The translations under genes and the position numbers were made by a program. 64,000 nucleotides of DNA from Peribacillus simplex. Its GTDB lineage: Bacteria > Bacillota > Bacilli > Bacillales > DSM-1321. Each line of letters opens with the position of its first letter. The first letter of the stretch is position 1. Shown here piece after piece: positions 26,288 through 32,899 of the stretch. A model generated the notes under the pieces. The model was not told where the DNA came from, did not search any database, and was given only the letters and a program-made list of their open reading frames with translations. Location: positions 310,001 through 374,000 of the forward strand of contig NZ_FTMX01000003.1 of the NCBI RefSeq assembly GCF_900156045.1, in the 5' to 3' direction.

Positions 26288-28294
26288 TTACTTCAAATAC
26301 TTCTTCAACACCGGTTTCATATTATCGACAACGACATGGCTGCCGCCTCGTCCTTTTACATCTTCAATCATCCATGCCATGAGAAGTTCCGGATCTTCTG
26401 TGTCCATGGCAACAAACCAGCCATTTTCTGTTCCGTCAGCATTTTTGGATGCCTTGATTTCGGCAGTTCCCGTTTTGGCAGCGATTTTGATTCCAAGATC
26501 ATCTATTCCATGTCCGCTTCCCTTAGGATGCTCCACCACTTGTGTCAGCATCTTGGTGACCTGATTTGCTTGGTCTGCTGATATCGCATTCTCTTTCCAT
26601 ATTTTCTTTTCTATTTTATCTCCTGTTATTAACGAAGGTGCCAGGATGTTTCCTTCATTCAAGAAGGCTGAATAGGTCATGGCGAGATGTAGCGTGCTCA
26701 TTTGGACTTGTGCTTGACCATATCCAGCGTCTGCCAAGCGTCCCTCACTGTCGATCTTACCGATGCTCGATGCTTTGATCGGATAATCGTAATTCAAAGG
26801 CTCATCAAATCCGAATGCCTTGAGCCCATCTGTGAATTTTTCCTTCCCTAGCCCCAAAGCTTTTTGGGCAAAGTAAATATTGTCTGAATAAATTAATGCC
26901 TTTTCCATATCGATTGGAACACCTGGGTCCGACACCCTTGTAATGGAATGATCTTTCCATGTCGATTTGGCCCACGTTTTCCCTTGGATATTAATCGACT
27001 CTTTCGGATCCACACCATTTTCCAAAGCGATTGCCGCAGTGATGGCCTTAATGGTTGAACCAGGTGCAAACGTCGAACTGAAGCGGTTCAAAAGTGGTTT
27101 TTCCGGGTCTTCTTCAAGCGCTTTTTGTTCCGCTTTTGTTATCCCGTAAATATATTTATTAGGATCGAATGAAGGACTTGAAACAAGTGCAAGCGTTTGG
27201 CCTGTCTTCGGATCAATTGCCGATGCAGATCCAGTTTCGTTCTTATATTGCTTGAAGATATCCTTTTGAAGCTCGGCGTCGATGGTCAAGGTAATTGTTT
27301 CTCCCTCTTCAGCAGGCTTTTCAGCAATCACTTTTTCTTCGCCATCTTCGGTTTTAATAAAGATTTTACCGCCAGGTTCACCTTTAAGCCGCGCTTCCAA
27401 CACTTCCTCAAGACCTCGCTTGCCAATAACGTCACTTGCGGTATAACCTTTTCCTTTCAATTTCTCTAGATCTTCCGCCGATGCCTCACCGACATATCCA
27501 ATTAGGTGGGCAGTAGCCTCTTTATACGGATATATACGCTCTTCCGTATTATTGACGGATACACCGGCAATGCTCAATAGCTTTTCCAAGGTTGCGGTAT
27601 TATCATTTGACATTTTCTTGATGGGCACGAAATAGCTTGGCTTTACCCATGATTGTTTTAATTTCTGATTCACTTCGTCAGTGGACATATTGAGGATTCC
27701 AGCGACCTTTTTAACCGTTTCGGATTCGTTGGCCATTTTCTCTGGCACGATTCCCACCTCTGCCACCGTTCCATTCATGGCAAGGCCGCGTTCATTCCTA
27801 TCGACAATTTCACCGCGAATGGCTGGATACGATTCAACCGATACCTTCTCTCCAGCTTCCAATTGAGGGAATATATAGCTTTCATCCCACTTGATGTACC
27901 AATTTTCTTCCTCGCCTTCCCCTTCCTTGACAAGTGTCGCTTTATGGTCAGAGCTGACTGCACCAGCCATAGTGGACATGTCAACGGTATATGAAAGGCT
28001 TACCTTTTCTCCATCTTTATGATTTTTCTCTTCTTTAGGCTGTTTATAGTCCACCTTTAATTGGTCGGCTTCTATGCCCGAATAGATTTTTTCATAACGC
28101 TTCCCAAATTCATCCGCACTGATTTCTTTCTTTGTCTCAGGCGACAGATACTCGTACATCTTCGCATAATCCTGTTTATTCCAAAGCTTCGTATATGCCG
28201 CAAAGCGATCTTCCGGACTAGGCTCATCCGAGCATCCGGCCAGGAACAATACGCTCATCAACAATAAGCTGGAAAATAAAGCTAGTTTCTTCAT
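26288..28294 (-). CDS. pbpC: Penicillin-binding protein 3 (class B, MecA-like lipoprotein)
   Basis: A 668-residue class B PBP. It begins with a lipoprotein signal (lipobox LAGC, Cys20), then a MecA_N/NTF2-like domain (about 25-145), a PBP dimerisation region (about 150-320) and a transpeptidase domain (about 350-668). Active-site motifs are present: STIK (in FAPGSTIKAI, near 410), SDN (in YSDNIYFA, near 470), and KTGT (in AAKTGTAE, near 615). It cross-links peptidoglycan outside the membrane. Length equals B. subtilis PbpC (668), and the MecA-like N-domain fits low beta-lactam affinity PBP3. Monocistronic, with a strong terminator. Confidence 0.92.
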   Translation of the reverse strand: MKKLALFSSLLLMSVLFLAGCSDEPSPEDRFAAYTKLWNKQDYAKMYEYLSPETKKEISADEFGKRYEKIYSGIEADQLKVDYKQPKEEKNHKDGEKVSLSYTVDMSTMAGAVSSDHKATLVKEGEGEEENWYIKWDESYIFPQLEAGEKVSVESYPAIRGEIVDRNERGLAMNGTVAEVGIVPEKMANESETVKKVAGILNMSTDEVNQKLKQSWVKPSYFVPIKKMSNDNTATLEKLLSIAGVSVNNTEERIYPYKEATAHLIGYVGEASAEDLEKLKGKGYTASDVIGKRGLEEVLEARLKGEPGGKIFIKTEDGEEKVIAEKPAEEGETITLTIDAELQKDIFKQYKNETGSASAIDPKTGQTLALVSSPSFDPNKYIYGITKAEQKALEEDPEKPLLNRFSSTFAPGSTIKAITAAIALENGVDPKESINIQGKTWAKSTWKDHSITRVSDPGVPIDMEKALIYSDNIYFAQKALGLGKEKFTDGLKAFGFDEPLNYDYPIKASSIGKIDSEGRLADAGYGQAQVQMSTLHLAMTYSAFLNEGNILAPSLITGDKIEKKIWKENAISADQANQVTKMLTQVVEHPKGSGHGIDDLGIKIAAKTGTAEIKASKNADGTENGWFVAMDTEDPELLMAWMIEDVKGRGGSHVVVDNMKPVLKKYLK

Positions 28295-28416
28295 GATTTC
28301 CTCCTAATGAATAGTTAGAATGATATACCTATAGTTTAGCAAAATATTAGGGGAATGGGGGATTTTGCATCCCGAATTTCTTCATTTTTCTAATTGACCA
28401 TGTTATTTCTAAAACA

Positions 28417-28447
28417 AAAGTCCTGTACATAGTGTACAGGACTTTTA
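28417..28447 (-). terminator. Terminator of the CorA-like gene
   Basis: A 13-bp perfect stem, AAAGTCCTGTACA / TGTACAGGACTTT, with a 3-base loop, sits 3 bp beyond the stop codon. T-rich on both strands. Confidence 0.9.
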
Positions 28448-28449
28448 TA

Positions 28450-29886
28450 TTAAAGCATTCTTTTTTTTCGGCTTTTTTTCTCTTGCAGCCATTTTTTCAA
28501 GAAGAAAAAGCCCAAGATGGCCGAAATGACTAGACCGCTTGTTGTAACAATGACAGCTACCCATTCGTATAAGGTGTAATCCATATAAGCTTTCCACGGT
28601 AATTTCCCTTTCCAATCTTCAATATATAGATTCATTCCGAAAATCCCGGAAACAACCGTATAGATCGTTAGTATTTGCAAGAGGTAATTACTGCTTTTCC
28701 CAGACAGTTTATCCTGATTTTGATAAAGGTAGGAAAGTGTTTCCTTCACTTCTCTGTAGAGAGCGGCAATCCTGAAGGCTTCATCCGTTTTTTTGAATAG
28801 CTCTTTACCGATTGCCGTACTATTGACTTCAGTGAATAGGTACTTTGCAGAAAACTGAGTGATCATGAAAATCAGCTGTTCCGTATCCGATTGATCTTTT
28901 TCCACATCTATCTGGGAATGTTCATGAGCCAATTTAAGCAGTACGATTTTATAATAGAAGAAAAGCAACACTGTATAAAAATGCTGGCCATACATTTCTC
29001 TTGCAAGTTCCTGCTCCAGTTTACCTTTCGCTTTCGTGACACACGCAAAATGATACATGCTAGTTATATAATAGGTCTCCTTGCCCCACCTGTCATATAC
29101 CCTTTCTTGATAATACTTTTCTATATAATCGGGGTTTAATGCGCCTATATATGGCTCACCATCATTGTCATACCCGTTCAGCTCACTGATGCGGAATAAA
29201 TCATTTTTAGTAATATCACGATTCTTGGGGAATGCAGTATAACTGATCACGTACATTCTTTCATCGATGAAGAAGGGCAGACTGCCAAAATATGTCGGGT
29301 TCCCTTGTTCCTCATCCATATATTCCTCAATTGGCGGCAATAGTTCATTGAAGATGAAATCCTTCACCTGTTCATACTGATTTTCACGACAGCTTACTTT
29401 CGTTTTTTCTTCATCATCAGCAATCGGTTCGAGGATTCGGAATGTATCACCAAAATAGAGCACATCGTCATAAGAAAGCCCTTCAGGCAAAGTGATGCGA
29501 AGATTCATCATGCCTATATGAAATGGGCATATGAAGATATCTATAGAGTTGATAATAAATGGGGTATTTAAATAGGGTGATTCGAAGGTACAATCAATGT
29601 CCAGTTTTTTCGTAAAACGCCGCAAGCCTTCCTTCTGTTTTGCATTACCTGGAAATAAAATCGGCTCGATGTAAGGCATGAAATACTTTTCCAATTTACG
29701 ATGAGAAACTTTATGGCCACCGTAAAATTGATCTTGTTGTTCCATATCTTTCAAGTTCAAAAAAACGAAATGGTCCTCAAACAACTTTTCCACAAACTTT
29801 TCAATCATTTTTCCTTCAAGCGCAAATGGAAAAATGTACTGCTGGAAAGTTCGCTTCGTGGGATCATTCTTCACTTTCACATCCAT
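28450..29886 (-). CDS. Divergent CorA-like 2-TM membrane protein with GMN motif
   Basis: A 478-residue protein. The first 395 residues are hydrophilic and cytoplasmic. Two transmembrane helices close the protein, at about 395-415 and 438-462. The first ends in GIFGMNLYIEDW, containing the GMN signature that defines the CorA/Mrs2/ZntB magnesium and metal channel superfamily. The short loop after GMN is acidic/aromatic, and the tail is basic (KKWLQEKKSRKKR), as in CorA. The N-terminal domain is longer than in ordinary CorA (about 315 residues in total) and I see no other recognised motif. Role: probably a divalent cation channel or a related membrane protein. Start supported by GGAGGAATATAATTT. 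Confidence 0.6.
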   Translation of the reverse strand: MDVKVKNDPTKRTFQQYIFPFALEGKMIEKFVEKLFEDHFVFLNLKDMEQQDQFYGGHKVSHRKLEKYFMPYIEPILFPGNAKQKEGLRRFTKKLDIDCTFESPYLNTPFIINSIDIFICPFHIGMMNLRITLPEGLSYDDVLYFGDTFRILEPIADDEEKTKVSCRENQYEQVKDFIFNELLPPIEEYMDEEQGNPTYFGSLPFFIDERMYVISYTAFPKNRDITKNDLFRISELNGYDNDGEPYIGALNPDYIEKYYQERVYDRWGKETYYITSMYHFACVTKAKGKLEQELAREMYGQHFYTVLLFFYYKIVLLKLAHEHSQIDVEKDQSDTEQLIFMITQFSAKYLFTEVNSTAIGKELFKKTDEAFRIAALYREVKETLSYLYQNQDKLSGKSSNYLLQILTIYTVVSGIFGMNLYIEDWKGKLPWKAYMDYTLYEWVAVIVTTSGLVISAILGFFFLKKWLQEKKSRKKRML

Positions 29887-30010
29887 AAATTATATTCCTC
29901 CGATTAAACTGCTGAAAACAGGTTTAATTTATCTTGTTTCTTATATTTACCCATGTATAGACAAACAAAACGAAACATATTATAGAAATAAAGTGGACAA
30001 ATTCTCCAAA

Positions 30011-30117
30011 TAAAAAAATCCCCCAAGCAAGTGCTCGGGGGCCATCGAAAAGAGTTCTTCAACCCTCTTCACTTTAGGGTACTAGAAACTGATGTTTCTA
30101 ATGAAAAATCCGATATT
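30011..30117 (-). ncRNA. Candidate structured leader or small RNA upstream of the CorA-like gene
   Basis: On the minus strand, an extended -10 (TGCTAAAAT, 30124-30132) could start a transcript near 30117. It would fold AGAAAC-N4-GTTTCT (30084-30099), ACCCT-N9-AGGGT (30062-30080), and a 9-bp terminator hairpin (30020-30041, with two loop-side G-T/A-T pairs) followed by seven T residues. The terminator lies about 125 nt before the CorA-like start in the same orientation, so it may be an attenuator. It does not match any riboswitch consensus I know, including the M-box. An independent small RNA is equally possible. Confidence 0.45.
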
Positions 30118-30233
30118 CGGACCATTTTAGCATTTATTTAACGTATGATAAAACACGAAATCCCTCCATATTTAGGCATTACCACTCATTATTATCTAAT
30201 TAATCCTTATATACAGGGATTCACAGAAGAAAA

Positions 30234-30249
30234 TATAACTATAGGAATA
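30234..30249 (+). promoter_or_regulatory. Box A of the candidate PlcR-like operator family
   Basis: TATAACTATAGGAATA, 16 bp, with the symmetric frame TATNNC-N4-GNNATA. It lies 14 bp upstream of a -35 element, the usual place for a PlcR-type activator site. One of four copies within 1.2 kb, all around the PlcR-like regulator gene. Confidence 0.6.
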
Positions 30250-30263
30250 ATTATGTAATTTTT

Positions 30264-30292
30264 TTGGTTCATTATTTCTTTCCCTTTATCAT
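30264..30292 (+). promoter_or_regulatory. Sigma-A-type promoter of the 47-codon gene
   Basis: TTGGTT-N17-TATCAT. The -10 is 5/6 to consensus; the -35 is weak (3/6), in keeping with dependence on the activator box just upstream. Confidence 0.55.
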
Positions 30293-30351
30293 GAGAATCA
30301 TGTTTTAACTAATGAGAAATGGGTAAATAAAAAATGCAAAGGAGAGACATC

Positions 30352-30495
30352 ATGAAATCCGATAGCAATAAACAACACTTTAAATTTTTTGAAAGAACAA
30401 ATAACGCTAAACCAAGTGAACGGAAACAAATGAGTGATTTCATCAAAAAGAAGATGAATGCTCAAAACTCTCATTTAAATGGTAAAAACTCATGA
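30352..30495 (+). CDS. 47-residue hydrophilic basic protein, unknown function
   Basis: Small gene with ATG, ribosome site GGAGAG 7 bases upstream, a promoter at 30264-30292 and a perfect terminator that overlaps its stop. The product is soluble and rich in Lys, Asn and Ser (for example SERKQMSDFIKKKMNAQNS), with no signal peptide or cysteine. I do not recognise the family. The operator-like box A upstream suggests control by the PlcR-like regulator at 31386-32279. The full set of expression signals argues it is real despite its size. Confidence 0.7.
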   Translation: MKSDSNKQHFKFFERTNNAKPSERKQMSDFIKKKMNAQNSHLNGKNS

Positions 30496-30519
30496 CAGGT
30501 TGGATGTCATGAGTTTTTA
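30489..30519 (+). terminator. Terminator overlapping the 47-codon gene stop
   Basis: Perfect 9-bp stem, CTCATGACA / TGTCATGAG, with a 7-base loop, then TTTTTAT. The stop codon lies in the left arm. Confidence 0.9.
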
Positions 30520-30523
30520 TCGT

Positions 30524-30838
30524 TTAAAATGCGATTTCATTTCCCTGAAGGTTGTGCTTTACACATTTCTTGATACCGATTACATTCAAAAAATGTTTAA
30601 TTTTCTTTATCGAGGTTGCCTGATATTCATCTACAATGGAAAACTCTTTAATATAAGCGATTTTTTCTTGTATACCTGTATCTATATGATCTTGGCTGTA
30701 TTCTTTTTGATCTGATTTTTTGCATGTGTACACCACAGCTTCACCAATATTCCTGGTTGCCTCATCAAAATAAAAAGAAAACACAATGGCACATTCATCA
30801 TCGTAAAAAGAGGGTTGAACTTTCATATTAATATCCAT
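30524..30838 (-). CDS. 104-residue soluble protein, unknown function
   Basis: An acidic, soluble protein of 104 residues with no signal peptide, no membrane segment and no motif I recognise. The start has AGAGAGGTG 11 bases upstream. A -10-like TATAGT (minus strand, about 30878-30883) has no good -35, and box B of the operator family lies about 95 bp further up. This suggests membership of the regulator's target set. It converges on the 47-codon gene and probably shares its terminator. Confidence 0.65.
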   Translation of the reverse strand: MDINMKVQPSFYDDECAIVFSFYFDEATRNIGEAVVYTCKKSDQKEYSQDHIDTGIQEKIAYIKEFSIVDEYQATSIKKIKHFLNVIGIKKCVKHNLQGNEIAF

Positions 30839-30974
30839 CGTTAAACTTACACCTCTCTCCGTTTTGTTATTTACACTATAACAAAATTATTAAAGGGAAA
30901 TAGGCGTTACAAACTACACTCACATTTCTTCCACACCTACCAAATGGACCGTACACTCCCCATTCATAGATAAT

Positions 30975-30990
30975 TATAACTACAGGAATA
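30975..30990 (-). promoter_or_regulatory. Box B of the candidate PlcR-like operator family
   Basis: TATAACTACAGGAATA (read on the plus strand), differing from box A by one base. The nearest downstream gene is the leftward 104-codon gene, 137 bp away. Confidence 0.55.
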
Positions 30991-31013
30991 TGCTCAAAAG
31001 AATAATCATTTAA

Positions 31014-31045
31014 TAAAAATAAAAAAACATCTTCTAATGAAGATG
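31014..31045 (-). terminator. Terminator of the signal peptide gene
   Basis: Minus-strand CATCTTC-N4-GAAGATG stem, then TTTTTTTATTTTT. It lies 30 bp after the stop of the peptide gene at 31076. Confidence 0.9.
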
Positions 31046-31075
31046 CTTGAATGATTGATAAGGACGCAACATTAC

Positions 31076-31189
31076 TTATTTATATAAACCTGGAAGTTCT
31101 GCGTAAAGGCCTGGTAATTCGCTTGGGACAATAACAAAAGCAGCGATGATAAGAAAAGATACGACTAATGCTTTAGTACTTTTTTTCAT
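31076..31189 (-). CDS. Candidate PapR-type quorum-sensing propeptide with tandem ELPGLY
   Basis: A 37-codon gene. MKKSTK is followed by a hydrophobic export segment (residues 7-22), and the C-terminus is ELPGLYAELPGLYK, an exact duplication of ELPGLY. It has a near-perfect ribosome site (AAGGAGGAATGACCT before ATG), its own terminator and an operator-like box 48 bp upstream. It is divergent from the PlcR-like regulator. Known PapR peptides are exported, processed and re-imported to bind PlcR; their active core (LPFEF type) shares the L-P-x-x-aromatic form with LPGLY. The two repeats use different synonymous codons (TTA/CTT, GGC/GGT, CTT/TTA, TAC/TAT), which argues for selection on the peptide. 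Function is inferred. Confidence 0.8.
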   Translation of the reverse strand: MKKSTKALVVSFLIIAAFVIVPSELPGLYAELPGLYK

Positions 31190-31237
31190 AGGTCATTCCT
31201 CCTTTTCTTTTAAAAAAATATTGGTTAAAATAGAAAA

Positions 31238-31253
31238 TAATTCTATAGTTATA
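31238..31253 (-). promoter_or_regulatory. Box C of the candidate PlcR-like operator family
   Basis: TATAACTATAGAATTA on the minus strand, 48 bp before the propeptide ATG. The left half is identical to box A and the right half is weaker. A possible -10 could overlap or follow it. Confidence 0.55.
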
Positions 31254-31352
31254 TTTAACCACACTTCTTAAAACCATATATTTCGACTAAAGTTTCTATT
31301 TAAACCGTTCAGGACCTGTACATACCGCTTTCACCGATTTTTCATGACAAAA

Positions 31353-31368
31353 TATAACTCTAGGCATA
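31353..31368 (+). promoter_or_regulatory. Box D of the candidate PlcR-like operator family
   Basis: TATAACTCTAGGCATA; the outer AATAT/ATATT arms extend its dyad symmetry. It lies 17 bp before the regulator ATG, next to the ribosome site. It could give autoregulation by roadblock, or act on the divergent peptide promoter. Confidence 0.55.
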
Positions 31369-31385
31369 TTTTAAGGAGAATCAAA

Positions 31386-32279
31386 ATGGATTTTTTTGCA
31401 GTTGGACAAAAGATCAAAGAGCTACGTAAACAAATCGGGCTTTCCCAGGAAGAGTTGGCATCCGGTATTTGTACACAAGCACAGATCAGCAAGATTGAAA
31501 AAGGCGATGTCTATCCATATGCATCCACCCTCTACTTAATTTCCCAACGTTTAGGCGTTGATGTAAACTATTTTTTCGATATTGGAATGACCCCTAGGCT
31601 GGATTACGTTGAAGAAGTGATTTATCAATTAAAAATAGCCAGAAGAACCCGAAATTATGAGGAAATGCAGCAAATTGTAAAGGCTGAGGAAAACAGTCCC
31701 CTCTTTCTTCAGAATAAAAAGAATCATCAATTGATTCTTTGGCACAAGGGAATATATGAATATGAAAAAAATAAAGATTTGAATAAAGCCATAGAATTCA
31801 TTAATCAGGCCATCGCCATTACTCATACGACCGACAAAATATATTCGGAACGGGAGCTTGAAATCTTAAGCAGCCTTGGTGTAATGTATGTTGCCGAAGA
31901 ACAGTACGAAAATGCATTCGCCTTGTTAAAGAAAGCTTTGGATCACTTGAAAGCCCTACCCTTTTTGACGGATAAAACGCTAAAGACACGCCTATCCTAT
32001 AATTTTGGCAGAGTGTTAACACGCCTGGTCCGATACGAGGAGTCCATTGCCTGCTGCCAAGATGCCATAAAGTGGTGCCTCGAACATGATCAATTATATG
32101 CTTTAGCAGATTTACACTACCATTTAGGTTACAATTTTGAACTCATTGGTAACTTTGAAGAAGCAAAAGAGTACTTGGAAAAGTCAGCGTTTCTATTCAA
32201 TTTACAAAAAAACCATACCTTTGTTACATTCATCAACAAAAAGTTGGATAGTTGGAAGAACGAAATGAAAATAAATTAA
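31386..32279 (+). CDS. PlcR-like HTH-TPR quorum-sensing regulator (RRNPP family)
   Basis: A 297-residue regulator. An XRE-type helix-turn-helix lies at residues 5-62 (GQKIKELRKQIGLSQEELA, then QISKIEKGDVYPYASTLYLISQRL). About five tetratricopeptide-like helical repeats fill residues 75-295. The match to PlcR extends to small details: VYP after the HTH, and LSYNFGRVLTRLVRYEESI near residue 210. PlcR itself is 285 residues. Such proteins bind a re-imported peptide through the TPR domain and then DNA. The chosen ATG at 31386 has AAGGAG 8 bases upstream; an in-frame ATG at 31344 would place box D inside the gene and has no ribosome site. Divergent from its candidate peptide gene. Confidence 0.85.
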   Translation: MDFFAVGQKIKELRKQIGLSQEELASGICTQAQISKIEKGDVYPYASTLYLISQRLGVDVNYFFDIGMTPRLDYVEEVIYQLKIARRTRNYEEMQQIVKAEENSPLFLQNKKNHQLILWHKGIYEYEKNKDLNKAIEFINQAIAITHTTDKIYSERELEILSSLGVMYVAEEQYENAFALLKKALDHLKALPFLTDKTLKTRLSYNFGRVLTRLVRYEESIACCQDAIKWCLEHDQLYALADLHYHLGYNFELIGNFEEAKEYLEKSAFLFNLQKNHTFVTFINKKLDSWKNEMKIN

Positions 32280-32292
32280 TTCTATATTTTTG

Positions 32293-32326
32293 GCCATTCC
32301 CACGGGAATGGCTCCAATTTTTTTAG
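32293..32326 (+). terminator. Terminator of the PlcR-like regulator gene
   Basis: 9-bp perfect stem, GCCATTCCC / GGGAATGGC, with a very short loop, then TCCAATTTTTTT. Confidence 0.8.
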
Positions 32327-32899
32327 GAATGCACAAATTGAACATTGCCTCCAGTCAACTTTTTTTAAACTTTTGTATAGAACCCCATTTACCTACAAAC
32401 TGAGCCATTCACCAGGAGTATGTATAATTTCACACGCATCATTTTCAAAACCTCCATTCTACATTTTAAATTCCATGCCAAAATGAAGTATAATAAAGAG
32501 ATGCTTCAAAAACGCACCTTTAAAGAAGGTTCCAGCCCCTCATCAATTGGTTTTGTGAAGCGTGATGAGGATGAAGGTTTTCAGGCATGTTTAACATTAA
32601 TGCCAGTTATTCCTGTTTATATCCGAACCGCTTATATTCAAGGGGATTTTTGACGATATTGACTTTTACAGGGTTTTTATGAGTATACGGATAGAAGCAG
32701 TGATGGTTTGTTCGATTAAATGGATTAGAACGTAAAGAGAACGGCCATGGAAAAAGCCCGGCAGTCGATCTCGGGATGTAATATATGCACGGCCCCAAAA
32801 TAACCGGGGCGGATTACGATAAGCTAAAGAACTGATGGTTCATGATCATAAAAAAATATAATTTTTGGTAAACAGGGCTTGTCCCTGAAGGAGGAGAGT
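32327..32899. other. Gap with no convincing gene
   Basis: About 570 bp between the regulator terminator and the SWIM gene. A 77-codon ORF (32420-32653) lacks a ribosome site and a recognisable product; it may be a decayed fragment. A short CCCC-GGGG hairpin occurs near 32793-32809. The strong ribosome site GAAGGAGGAG at 32886 belongs to the next gene. Confidence 0.5.

Noticed and set aside
32420-32653. 77-codon ORF downstream of the PlcR-like regulator
   Set aside because: No ribosome site and no recognisable product; at most a gene remnant.
32660-32680. Fifth PlcR-like box (TATGAGTATACGGATA)
   Set aside because: TAT/ATA ends are present, but the inner C and G positions do not fit the other four.
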